64,000 nucleotides of DNA, taken from positions 451,501-515,500 of the forward strand of contig JAIXMN010000007.1 in NCBI GenBank assembly GCA_025716815.1, written 5' to 3'. A program made the translations under genes and the position numbers. The stretch comes from Dichotomocladium elegans. Its lineage: Eukaryota; Mucoromycota; Mucoromycetes; Mucorales; Lichtheimiaceae. Numbering within the stretch: the first letter of the stretch is position 1; the number at the start of each line of letters is the position of its first letter. Below the pieces are notes generated by a model. That model was not told the origin of the DNA, made no database searches, and worked only from the letters and a program-made list of their open reading frames with translations. Positions 10,761-21,048 of the stretch are shown one piece after another.

Positions 10761-12489
10761 CGCTGTCGTATCCACGACTACTCTTCTTACCTAGCAGCAG
10801 TGTCCCTGGTTTATACGGAACATCAACACTTTGTTTCACTCTTTGAGCGCCGTTATCATAATTACTCTCGCGCTATACAGAGTCATAATTCATATCCCAG
10901 GCCTGTCTCAGGGCGCAGTTACAATCACAAGGGCAAATGATGAACTTCTTCATCAACCTTTTAACTGGTCCACCGTCCCGGGAGACCGCCTAGATGATTA
11001 TCCACACCTAGCCTCCAGAGTGGCCGTTTTGATAAGCACTTCTTATAAATAGGCCCGTTGTTGACACTTAATAAAAAAATCCTTTTTTCGAGTCTCACAG
11101 AATCGTATTCTGTCTCTTTATTCTTCAAAATCCCTTGATTTACACCCGTACTCTGTTGGAGAGAGTTCTAGATGTAGCATAGACCAAATATTGTGTATGG
11201 CGCGTAACGGAATGGTCTCACTCATTTAAAGACGCTAATAAAACACATAACGAGGGGATATCTACTACACTTCACCACAGCGGCCGCTGAGGGTTGCGCA
11301 ACCCACCACGTCAGGAAGGAGATGCGGATTATGATCCTTAGCCCTATTCCGCCTTGCCAAGTCATATGTGGTATGAAGGAGCAATTCAGAACGTACGAGT
11401 GCCCGACATATTGCCGGATACTCGTAGTAACAGAGATAAGGGTGCTTCGTCATCAATAAACATTTAATCTCTTATTTATAGCGTAAAATTATATATGTTA
11501 TTTGCTTTATTATATACATTATCTATTATTTACATATGTCGTCTATAATACAATAAATGTGGTATATTCGCAAGTATCTGGAGATCCTGTTTCTGTCCTC
11601 TCAATGTAGACTGCCGCCATGTGTCCAAAGTAATAGTTCTAACGTGTTCTGCTTCAGGCAAACGAAATAGTTAGCATGTGAGGTAATTGATGATGAAGAT
11701 ATTCGCATAAAACATACCGGATGATTTAGTTCAACATATGGGAGGCTTCTTAAGTTTCTCACTTGTTGTATAGTGGTCTGTGAGTTGTGAACAGTAGCCC
11801 ACTAGGTGGTCTTTCCAGATAGACAAGTAAAGCCGGCTCATCAGATTAACCGAATCACAACCGGTTTGTGGTTTGATGCGCGTGTATAGTATGCATGTCC
11901 AAAATGTTCTTGGATGTTCTTGAAATAAGTTCTTCTGATTGATTGTATTCGACGAAGACCGGTGGGAACTGTTCTTGTGTCCATTGTGTGTTTCTTGGTT
12001 TTCTCGATCTTTTGTGCTTCTCGGCCATTTGTATACACATTTTTGTAATGATTGATATGGTGGGGTGTTGCCCTCTCTAAGGATGAGAGCAATGTCCATG
12101 TTTGCTTGATGGATTTTATCATACGATGCCCTTGATTTGACATTGCAATGGTAGTCGTCGCCTTCGTGGTATGCTCAGAAGCAGCTGAATGAATGCATCA
12201 TTCCGCCAAAAGTATTCTTGTGGACAAGGATATTGACGTAGTAGATATCCTTGCTTGTGAAATACACCGCCTGGGATCCATGTCAATATGTTGTGTCTCC
12301 AAAGTAGTAGTTTCGGTTCAAAGTAAAAGTGCGCTGGCCACCCGCTGTTATAATGCCAATGATTCCGGTTAAATTAGACCGCCGTAACGAATTCTCCCCG
12401 TAACGATATTGCCTTGATCAGAGATCTCCAGAGAACAGCGCATAGTGACTGTAAGCGTAGTAACGAGGAAACCGTTGCATACGCGAGAA

Positions 12490-12495
12490 TATAAA
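12490..12495 (+). promoter_or_regulatory. TATA box before the plus-strand ORF in repeat copy 1
   Basis: TATAAA within GAGAATATAAACTC, about 60 bp before the ATG at 12,554. The identical box is at 24,448-24,453 in copy 2. Confidence 0.35.
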
Positions 12496-12553
12496 CTCGC
12501 TGCCTTCGCCCAAAGAGTGCAAGTGGCACGGAAAGGGTGTGCACAAGCACGTC

Positions 12554-12799
12554 ATGATCACATTCCCGAGGGGCATTGGGATCCCCCGTCAAGAGAGTCA
12601 CCCACAGCAGGAGAGAATAATCTTCCCTGCATCCCTCTGTGGCTTCCCAGGCGCCGCCGAACCACCTACACCAATGATGACCCTGCAGAACAACAGAAAA
12701 GTCACACCGCAACAAAACCCTCGTGAAGGAGACCCCGCCCGAAAGCGGATACTGACATCCACAAGGACATGCAATGCTATATATCCGTTATTACACTGA
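12554..12799 (+). CDS. Unknown ORF of the repeat unit (copy 1, facing-pair member A)
   Basis: An 81-codon frame beginning MITFPRGIGIP, with a TATA box 60 bp upstream. It is identical to its counterpart at 24,512-24,757. A related frame lies on the opposite strand at about 13,327-13,062, sharing the pattern ER-hydrophobic-IFPASL, GA-x-E-x-PT and STR-x-CN-x-IYPL. Conservation of the amino-acid frame between these diverged copies argues that it was once coding. No known domain recognised. A fragment of a larger spliced gene is equally possible. Confidence 0.4.
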   Translation: MITFPRGIGIPRQESHPQQERIIFPASLCGFPGAAEPPTPMMTLQNNRKVTPQQNPREGDPARKRILTSTRTCNAIYPLLH

Positions 12800-13327
12800 A
12801 CGCAGATGCTGTACATACCGTCAGTATACAACATGCTTCGCAAGGAAGAGGATTCGAGGTATAGAAACATCAACGCTCCAGTCGGCCTCTGGGTGCTATT
12901 CCATACTAAAGCGTAGTTAGTAAAGCCATATCATGCAAAACAATGGAATATAAAGCTCAACATACCTTTGTATACTTCTCATAGAGGAGACCAAGACAGC
13001 CCGTCCACATGTGGAGTGGGTTGCCATGGTCTCCAGTACTGGTGCGCTGATGTGTCTGCCCTCGAACAATCTTTCTTGCTCAGCATGCGTGTAATGACAG
13101 TATGTGCATCATCTGCATTCGGTGTGCTAACGGGTATATAGTATTGCATGCTCTCGTGGATGCCAATACCCACTTTCCAGCGGTGTTTCCTTCACGAAGG
13201 ATTTGCTACGGCGTGGCTTCTCCGTCATCCCACAGGGGCATCATCGGGTAGGCAATTCGACAGCACCTCGGAGACCACTGAGAGATGCAGGAAAGATCAT
13301 CCTCTCCAGCCATGGATGACTTCCATC
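12594..13327. repeat. Imperfect inverted repeat inside the unit, copy 1
   Basis: Arms at about 12,594-12,858 and 13,062-13,327 are reverse complements at roughly 70% identity by eye, with a spacer of about 200 bp. For example, the reverse complement of 12,750-12,858 aligns base by base with 13,062-13,165, including ATATAG, ATTGCATG and CTTCACGA blocks. A minus-strand transcript through both arms could fold back on itself. Confidence 0.75.
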
Positions 13328-13787
13328 AGGGTTCACCCGCCGCCCAAGGGACCACGGAAAGACACCAATGGTCCCCTCAGAGACTGCTGGACTACACAGG
13401 TCGATGTGCGCTAATTAGTAACATGGCTATGTATTTGGCTTCTCTATTTGACTTACGACAGCCCCTGACTCGGGAAGCCACCAGAGAGCGGAGGAGGCGG
13501 AAAAGAGGAAGAAAGGAAGGCGGAACAAGAGGAAGCGGAACTATAGAAGAGATGGACAACGATGAGCCTTGATTTTCATAGTATATATTACACGCCAGCT
13601 GTTGATACATACCAAGAAGCGAAAAGGAACGAAAAGGGGAGAAGGAGACGGAAGAAGAGGAAGGCGACAGGAGCGGAAGCTACAGAAGCGGTGGAGTCAA
13701 AGATAAGCTTTTAGCATTCATAATATCGTACACCACAAGGCAGACTTTAAAACATACCGGTAATGAACGGAAGGAGGGCACATCACC

Positions 13788-14456
13788 CTACATGCCTTCG
13801 TCGCGGACGGGGGAGGCAGGCATGTATGGCGGGGACGGAGAGGGAGAAGAAGACGAAGGCGAAGTGAGGAACGAAGGGTATGATGACAGAGAAGAAGGAG
13901 AGGAAGGAGACGCAAGATGCAAAAGGGATGGTGACACTGGTTGAAGGAAGGGAGAGGATGAAGGAAGCGGAGGAGTCGACGAAGGAGAGGAAGGAGAGGA
14001 AGGTACAGACAAAGGAATCGGAGAAGGTAAAAGAAGAGGAGACAACGGCGGAAGAAAAGGAGAGGACGATGGAAGGGGAGGAGAAGACGAGAGAGAAGGA
14101 GAGGATTGCGGTGGTGGCGACTGAGGGCATAGGTCCATAGGTTCGGGACCAGCCCGAGCAGAGAAAAGGAGCGGCGATGGCGACGGCGACGGCGGGCATA
14201 GGTCCATAGGCTCGGGACCAGCCCGAGCAAAAAGAGGCGACGGCGGCGGCGAGGGAAGGCATATGTCCATAGGCTCGGGACCAGCCCGAGCAGAGAAAGA
14301 AGGAGTCTCCGGACAGATCTCCATCGGCTCAGGACCAGCCCAAGCCGACGGAAGAGGAGAGTCCGGGCAGATCTCCATTGGTTCGGGACCAGCCCACGAA
14401 CCGAGAAGCGAGCGAGCGAGAGAAAGCGAAGAGCGAGAGAAAGGTGCTGAAAACAT
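13788..14456 (-). CDS. Ser/Pro-rich ORF with repeated GPEPM motif (copy 1)
   Basis: Starts with MFSAPFSRSSLSLARSLLGS at an ATG preceded by a strong TATA box (minus-strand TATAAATA, plus coordinates 14,499-14,506). Five spaced copies of AGPEPM-acidic-aliphatic-C follow, each trailed by Ser/Pro runs, then a long Ser/Pro/Leu low-complexity tail. The frame ends at 13,788. On the same strand below it are four consecutive GT-AG intron-like pairs conserved in both copies, with donors near 13,757, 13,614, 13,457 and 12,967, so the transcript probably continues. The corresponding frame in copy 2 diverges after the fifth motif. Function unknown; the composition suggests a disordered protein with short docking motifs. 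Confidence 0.45.
   Translation of the reverse strand: MFSAPFSRSSLSLARSLLGSWAGPEPMEICPDSPLPSAWAGPEPMEICPETPSFSARAGPEPMDICLPSPPPSPLFARAGPEPMDLCPPSPSPSPLLFSARAGPEPMDLCPQSPPPQSSPSLSSSPPLPSSSPFLPPLSPLLLPSPIPLSVPSSPSSPSSTPPLPSSSPFLQPVSPSLLHLASPSSPSSLSSYPSFLTSPSSSSPSPSPPYMPASPVRDEGM
14126..14400. repeat. Minisatellite underlying the GPEPM motif (copy 1)
   Basis: Five tandem, imperfect units about 55-66 bp apart share the core CATAGGCTCGGGACCAGCCC on the plus strand. The core encodes the repeated AGPEPM peptide on the minus strand. The plus-strand frame is also open across part of it, as expected of a tandem repeat without stops. Confidence 0.8.
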
Positions 14457-14498
14457 GTTGTAATAACTGTTACGAAATCTGAACTAACATTCTGCTCG

Positions 14499-14506
14499 TA
14501 TTTATA
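14499..14506 (-). promoter_or_regulatory. TATA box of the GPEPM ORF (copy 1)
   Basis: Minus-strand TATAAATA, about 45 bp before the ATG at 14,456; the same box sits at 26,471-26,478 before the copy 2 ATG at 26,428. Confidence 0.5.
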
Positions 14507-15429
14507 TGCTTTTTTTTCGGTGGGGTCAAGGAAAATCGATGGGGGGGATCCCAGGATTAAGCGTCTTCCGCGAAAAACGAAATCATTTACTTCCTACTCC
14601 ACCCATGGGCAATTCACCTTATTCTTTACCCTTCGAACAGTCTCATCTCTGGTTTGATGACGATATAGCCAGTCTGTCTATCTGGGTAGTATTTGGTCCA
14701 TACGTCAATTAACGAGTGTAAAGAGTCTCTGTAAGAAACGTTCTTCTCCCCCCAAGGGAGCAACATATATGATATAAACTTTTTTCATTCTTTCCCCATC
14801 GCCGTGTATGTCTTCCTTCACATTGCTTGATATTACAATATCCATAAATCGATGTTTGCGATTCTCCTCGTACTAGTCTCGTCTTTTTCCGTTGCGTTTT
14901 GACATACTTTCGCCTATTACCACCATAACTCTGGCTGTCACAGTGGCTACGTGCGGGGGATCAACATTCTGCAAGGTTGCACAGAGATCATTGTATGGTG
15001 CACAGGTCACGCCCTCCCCCCAAAATGGAAAGCATGTGAAAATGTCAATAAACCATGAATCCGGAAGGTTGCTCTCTCTTTGAACTTTACTGTTGCAGCA
15101 AATGTTTCATAGCTGCTCCATCAATGAGTAGCACGTACGATATATGAGGGATGAGATCTACTGATAACACTCCAATGTCTCTTATGGAGAGAGCGCCGAG
15201 TGTTATATGTGATGGTAAACAAAATAAAGGTGGCACGTCGATCGCCTTTCCAAGTAATTCTCAGCAGCACGGGGCCAAGACATTTTATCCATCCCCTCTT
15301 TTTATGATGTCAATATTTATTTTTGTCTGGTCCCGCGCGCTTCCTGTTCCCTCATTCTGGCGACGCCACAGTCCAGACTGATTGATCCATTGACTACCTC
15401 GAAGGAAGCCAAGAAGACTTGGCCATTTG

Positions 15430-16065
15430 GAGTCGGTAGATGCAGTCCTGGTTCCACCATTCCTCAGGTTGGGCGACGCTTAGAAATGCGACAGTCGCAC
15501 GCAAGGCTGCAGCGACGCTCTATGACCTCATTGCCAAGGCAAGAAAATGGGAGGCTGGAAAGCATGTTGACGCAACCCGGGCGGGACCTCTTGATGCCAG
15601 ATAGTGCGAGAGACCGTATGCAGCGCTGGCTTAGATCTTAACTTGGACGATCATGCACCAATCATGAAGACAATAGAGCAGTAGAAGGAGTACTACTTCT
15701 GCTTCTACGATCGCCCTGATGGCATGCTGGATGAAAAGGAAGCTCCGGCAACCTGTCGCAATGGACGTTCGTTTTTACCATAGCTCCATCTCAGTTGCCC
15801 AACGGCATTTATCAAGTAAGTGCTCAAATTTGGCATTGGGTTTTCTTTAGTTAATGTGAAGTATCCATGATGAAGGGTCAGTGGAAACTGCTTTAGAAGC
15901 CCTCACCACCAAGAGGGATGAAGAGGGGAGCTCGTGTGCGCTTTACCAAGAGGTGACCATCGCATCTCCTTTGCAGATCATTGGGACCTTTACGATACCC
16001 AGGAAAATAGCCAGTCCTGGCGGTCGCGCTCCGAAGTTGGGACGGGTTGATCTTGGTCTGCGCCA
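15430..16065 (+). pseudogene. Decayed unknown plus-strand gene in the repeat unit (copy 1)
   Basis: Protein-like stretches interrupted by stops: WATLRNATVARKAAATLYDL and AKARKWEAGKH, then HAPIMKTIEQ, an in-frame TAG, and YYFCFYDRPDGMLDEKEAPA; after an intron-like GTAAGT, DHRISFADHWDLYD. The same TAG is present in copy 2 at the equivalent place, so the damage predates the duplication. I do not recognise a family. It may be the core of whatever mobile element the unit derives from. Confidence 0.35.
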
Positions 16066-17029
16066 GATGGTTTGCGGGCATAGTATCATGATGGTGCGTG
16101 GCAGCTCAAACTATATAGAGGAGAGCTAAAGCGCTCTCTGTTGATTCTTTATCTTTATTTTTGCACAATCTGCAAACATACCAATAGGGCAAACAAGTAC
16201 TGTATGGAAGCCGTTAAATATTCTGCAGAGCATCAGAATTGGGCTTCTGTGAAGTTAAACCGGATTGCGTTTGTATGACCTATTGTCCTTGGGGCATTTT
16301 GCCAAAGGATGAGGAAATTGAAACGTACATCGTCATCCAGATAGTTTGTGGATCTAATTAGTACTGTATCTCTCCATATGACATGGTTATTGATGGCCAT
16401 TTTCTAGGTCCATATATCGCTTTATACATAATGAAAATGTTGGCTTCCGACTTTTATTCCCTTGTGGGTCTCGCGACTGCAATACTATGATGGTGCAAAG
16501 AAAGTCATGTAGAGTAATGATTTCATGTTTGCGGAAACCACAGTGAGTACTTTGATGATTGTTTTTACCGCTGTGGGCTGTGTCAAATGCCGCTGATAAA
16601 ATAAAATTTTATATTCACGAGGTGTACTTGTGCGCGCTTTTCTCCTCCTGGTCCTCCTTAGTCATTGCAGGCTGGTAAGCATCATGTATCATGTACTGAT
16701 AATGATAATGAATGTCACGATTGAGGCGACAGAGGATGGAATCGTTACATTGAGGATATAAGATATTTGACGACATTTATTATCTGGCCCGGTTGTCGTG
16801 TATATTGTTACAGTTGATATACGTCATTCATCAGCAGTGTAGCAATACAAGGCATGGTATCATACCTGGAGGATGCATAATGTTGGCTTGTTGGAGTGTC
16901 TTCCTGCGCCCAGTCGCCGTAAACACTGCTAGAAACAATATCTATTCACCATCAGCAACAAAAGAAGGTACAGCATAATACCATATCTTTTGAGCACAAT
17001 CTGTGGTTGTGTAGATAAGGAATGTTGGC

Positions 17030-17997
17030 ACGCCTTCGGCAGGATGGAATCAATAGTAGTGGTACCGCCCAAGGCACGCGTGACCCTTTCAATCTGGGCA
17101 AGGTGTTGGCTCGGTGGAAGTTATAGTGTAAGATACCATCCAGACCAGTTCCTCTTGCTCTACCGTTCTCCTGACCGGGGAGGACCTTGCCATCCACTGA
17201 TATGCCGCGGTCATTCTTTCTACTTACTCGCCAGTCCCAGCATGCAACACTATGCTGCTCGATACCAACTATACTGACCACCAGTGCATCTTTATGCGTG
17301 CGCTCTCTCCAAGCTCATCTGAATTCAATCAATACATTGCCTTGGCGAGTAGCCTTTAGAGCGGAGCATTCCTCGCATCTGAGGGCTTTTACGTCTTGGG
17401 ACAGATCATTCCATCGAGGCCTTGTTGATGAATGCCTAGAATAATAGAAATCATTCATTATTAAGATTCGAGTGCATGGAATATTCAGTTAAAAAAAGAA
17501 AGGATACTTACTAGGAAAATGCGAAAGAGAGGAAGACGAAAAAGACGAACGTAATCCATCCATTCCAATAGCTCAAAGATACATCTCGAATGCAGTTTTA
17601 GGGCATGCCAGAACCAGTCGCCTGTCGCCGCTCGCCAGTCGTAGGTCGCCGCCGAAGTTGATACAAGAGATGCCAACCATCAGCAGCAACATGATACAAA
17701 GCATTGTCTACTATACCTCATGTTAGGCTGCCTGCCTTGTTTAGCGTCCTCACTGGACCAGAGGTTTGCGCACCGATCAGTCCTTCTACATACTTACTGG
17801 TACAGCACAGCAATACACCGTCGAGGTGTTGCTATGGAAGGCTTAGACAAGCGAATTCGTTGAGCGCACAGAGTGTATGGGACATTCGTGAAAAAAAGGA
17901 AAGAAGACAACATGGCCAAGAAACCAACTGGCGTGCTCCCAACACCTTGCTTCACCCATACCACACCCGAAGGATAAAATACTTCAAGAAGCGCCAT
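17030..17997 (-). other. Putative spliced minus-strand transcript in the repeat unit (copy 1)
   Basis: Consecutive intron-like boundaries (GTAAGTATG near 17,800, TATAG near 17,708, GTAAGTATC near 17,515, TTCTAG near 17,440) separate open stretches such as HVAADGWHLLYQLRRRPTTG, LLEWMDYVRLFRLPLFR and VKALRCEECSALKA. The same boundaries are kept in copy 2 (about 29,090-30,055). No family recognised, and the frame is not demonstrably intact from end to end. Confidence 0.3.
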
Positions 17998-18516
17998 AGT
18001 AAGGAGGAACAGTGTAACAACTTCGTTGGACAGCGGCTCTGTGGGTCGTGAAGCTATAACATTCAGTTGGCCAGCAGCAACGTAAAGCGCTCAGCGAGAT
18101 ATGGAATCTTCTTCTCAATATGGATTCGTAGATCACAAGAAGGGAAATACAGAAGGAAACGTGGAAGAAAAAAAGGAAGGAGAAGAGGGAAGGAGTTCGA
18201 AGAAGGAAAAAGCAGAAACTCTTTGACTGTAGTCATACTTTCGCGCCTTCACACGTCGTATGCGGTGTCCACAAATCAACCTATCCTGTCCCCGATTGAC
18301 ATTCATTCTATTTTCTTGGTCCTCCCTTTACGACACTGTCTTGCAGTTTATCTGCTTCACGTGAAATGGAGCGCAGCAAATAGAATAAAGCAAGGGGCGA
18401 CGATAGAACACCACGTGACATTCGTTGAAATCAAATTGCAGGAATGGATCATACCCGTCCATTCTTTAGCTGCAATAAAGATCCATCGCCTAAAATCAAA
18501 AACACATATTGCTCAC

Positions 18517-18892
18517 TGTGGTCTTTTAGTTGTTATTAGGGTGGACAGTAAGAATACGATGAGACTCGTGGATATCTTTTGTTCGAATGAAATCGGAATC
18601 AAGATCCTCCATCACCACACATTTATCTACTATTTATATGATTTACGGAAGAGATCCTAATTATGTCAACTGGATACTCCGTCTTGACGCGGGTACTTGG
18701 AGATGATAGCACCATTACAGATAAGGTGCTCGTGTGTGTATAGGTGACCACTAGCATAGACTATGTGCCCTTGTTTCTTTCAGACCATCCTCACGTCGGT
18801 AAAACCTCATAAAAACCCAGTGGGAGAAAAATAGAGGGAAAAGACTGCGGAAAAGGATCTGGTTATAACGCGGTGTCATGGATCCTTCAATC
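18517..18892. other. Unique spacer between repeat copy 1 and the chromovirus
   Basis: 376 bp found only once in this window. It has no gene and no resemblance I can see to the sequence at the other end of the retroelement. It may be the rest of a diverged LTR or the original filler between the repeat copies. Confidence 0.4.
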
Positions 18893-19061
18893 CGTAATCA
18901 CCTATGCGACATTACCCCCTCCAGATTGGAAGAATCGGAAAATAAGAAGATTACGCGATATGGACTGGATTATAGCCGTTTTCTTTGGGCTTCTCCTTGA
19001 AGGAGTATTGTGATTAGCATTATCGGATCGCGAGCGTTTCTTGCATGGTGAACTGTCCTTT

Positions 19062-19250
19062 TTAGGCGATAGCGTATTTGGAAGGAATTGCATCAGACTT
19101 TGATTCATCTTTTCCTAGTCGATGCCAGTATTCGATGCTAAAGCCAGGATCGGTTAACTTATTGAGTGTTGACCACTGGTCATCTTCAGCGCCATAGCCT
19201 TTCCATCGTACTACGTATTGACGTTTTCCTGGTTGTCCTTTTGTGCGCAA
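19062..19250 (-). pseudogene. Integrase-linked chromodomain of the chromovirus
   Basis: Reads KRQYVVRWKGYGAEDDQWST followed by YWHRLGKDE: a chromodomain with the aromatic/WKGY core and the D-x-x-W-x-T element. In chromoviruses this C-terminal module directs integration towards particular chromatin. It is out of frame with the upstream integrase piece by a small shift near 19,215-19,250. Confidence 0.75.
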
Positions 19251-19609
19251 CTATAGTTTGTACTTCGTATAATTCGTCTTGAGGGATAGCTTCCTTGGTT
19301 AATAAGCTTCATCCCAGAAGGTGAATAGTCTCTAGGCACTAAAGCTCCTGTTTCATCTTGCAGCAGGTAGGATCCTCCTTGTGTCTTGCGCAGTACTGTG
19401 TAAGGTCCTTCCAAAATGGGGGTCAATTTGGTTCTTCGGTTCTGGACTCGCACCATCACGTGGCTCCGTTCCAGCAAATACTTTTTCTTTTGTTTACCGG
19501 CGTGTTCTTGCACCCTTTGTTTCAAGGCAGGAAAGACAACGTCATGCATATACACGGCACATTCCATAAGTTCTTGATGTGCCGAACGCTCTGTTCTCAA
19601 AGGCACCAT
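19211..19609 (-). pseudogene. Chromovirus integrase C-terminal part
   Basis: Contains KKKYLLERSHVMVRVQNRR and LEGPYTVLRKTQGGSYLLQD, the GPY/F-type module that follows the catalytic core in Ty3/gypsy integrases. Separated from the core segment by a frame change near 19,610-19,700. Confidence 0.75.
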
Positions 19610-19702
19610 TACGTCGGTAATCCTTCATATTAATTCGTCGAGCGAACATCGGTGAGAATGGCGAGGACCCAACCTCTCGGAGATACGGCTATTGATCTCC
19701 AG

Positions 19703-20177
19703 TTATGTGCTGGGGACGTAGAAGTCCCAGTCTTTACCTGCGCCTTCAAATTTCTTGCGAATAACACTCAGAGTCGTTTGTACCCAACGTTCGGCAATCC
19801 CATTAGCGCGCGGGTGGTATGGTGTAGTAAGTCGGTGGTCGATACCTAGGCTGTCAATAAATTTCTTCATCTTGAAGTTCTTTGAATTCGTTTCCGTTGT
19901 CTGATTGTATGATCTTAGATAAAACCAAATCGCAGAATACAGATTTGAAGACTTCAACGACGGTATCAGCTCACTTGTCTGGTAATGCTCGCAGTATACA
20001 AAAGCGTGTGCATGCATCAACAAAGACGATGATATAATGTCGCCTTTGTTCGAAGTGCGGTGGAAATTGATCAACTGCCCAGTGATCGCCTGGTAAGTAA
20101 GCATAAATTGGTCTCAAGGGATTGAAGCCTCGTTTGCCAATATTGTAGCGCTGACGTTGAACGCACGATTTTGACAT
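19703..20177 (-). pseudogene. Chromovirus integrase catalytic core, frameshifted
   Basis: Two overlapping frames carry the core: one has the zinc-finger end and first catalytic Asp (GDHWAVDQF, then IIVFVDACTRF), the next has SLGIDHRLTTPYHPRANGIA with ERWVQTTLSVI, containing the region of the catalytic Glu. The segment with the second Asp (expected SDNG-like) is split by the frame change near 19,900. Confidence 0.75.
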
Positions 20178-21048
20178 ACTCTAGGGCATCCTGGAATAAA
20201 TTCGTCCAGTGGATACCATCGGCATGCAATGATCGTAGAATGTGTTCCGCTCCTTCATGACCACCTGTCAAGTGTGCTTTCTCTAGCAAGGCAGGACGTT
20301 CCGTGTCTGGTGGACACATTGTATCTTGTGGGGACTCGTATGTTTTGACCAGGAATACTCGTTTGTTGGGCGTGTTTTTCTTTGCCGATCGAATTATGGC
20401 TGCATTACCCCCCTCCAGCTGTTCGTCAGGGGCGAACAAACACGAACGGTTATCGGGCAGCACATTGTCAATACCAGACAAATGGACAACGCGGAAACTG
20501 TAGTCGAGCAAAGTGTCTAACCAATTGATCATCATCGGATTAGCACTCTTCTGGGTGTGCAAGTAAGGAAGAGCCTTGTGGTCAGTATACAGAGTAAAAG
20601 GATTTCCCCATAAGCACTGGTGAAATTTCTGGAGTGCGTAGACAATGGCCAGCAACTCTCGCTTTGTCGTGGAATAATTGCGTACGGCGTTGCTTAAAGA
20701 ACGAGCCATAAATGATACATACTGCTTCTGGCCATCTTTCATCTGGAAGGGGGCGGCACCAATCCCATAGTTCGAAGCATCCGTAGCCACATAAAACAGC
20801 AGTGTGAGATCTGGGTATAGCATGCGGGTACGTTCAGCTAACAGAGCTTTCAGCTTCTTAAAACATTTGGTGTGCTCGTCAGTCAAGAGTTGGTTCAGGA
20901 TCCAGCGGAACGTAACGCGTCGAGCGGCGCACTGATCTCGGAAACTTTTGGCATATGGTCGCGGAAGTAATTGATAATGCCCATAAAACGCATTGCATCC
21001 TTGCCCGTTCGTAGTATCGGCCACCGTAGGACATTGGTAAGTTTTCAT
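20071..21048 (-). pseudogene. Chromovirus RNase H and integrase zinc-binding segment
   Basis: Carries the RNase H signatures FYVATDASNYGIGAAPFQ, STTKRELLAIVYALQKFHQ and FTLYTDHKALPYL, followed by the HLTGGHEGAEHILRSLHADG His-His half of the integrase zinc finger. The Cys-Cys half is in another frame (around 20,165). The junction with the reverse transcriptase piece includes an in-frame TGA just after TPDE and a frameshift near 20,900. Confidence 0.8.

Larger units (their letters stand above)
10762..18516. repeat. Approximately 7.8-kb unassigned repeat unit, copy 1
   Basis: Direct repeat of 22,737-30,573, same orientation, offset rising from 11,958 to 12,058 bp through small indels. The left junction is near CTGTCGTATC and the right junction near ACATATTGCT; no terminal inverted repeats, LTR-like termini or target-site duplication were evident to me. 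Inside: a TATA-led plus-strand ORF at 12,554, an imperfect inverted repeat around 12,960, a Ser/Pro-rich minus-strand ORF at 14,456 with downstream introns, a decayed plus-strand ORF at 15.4-16.1 kb, and minus-strand intron-like boundaries at 17.0-17.9 kb. No reverse transcriptase, DDE, tyrosine recombinase or helicase motif was recognised. It could be a segmental duplication or a non-autonomous or undescribed element. Confidence 0.85.

Noticed and set aside
13880..14140. Lys/Glu-rich plus-strand frame
   Set aside because: Low-complexity complement of the Ser/Pro/Leu-rich strand; no start context.
14126..14400. CRISPR-like array
   Set aside because: The units are adjacent imperfect minisatellite repeats that encode a peptide motif; there are no unique spacers or cas genes, and the genome is eukaryotic.
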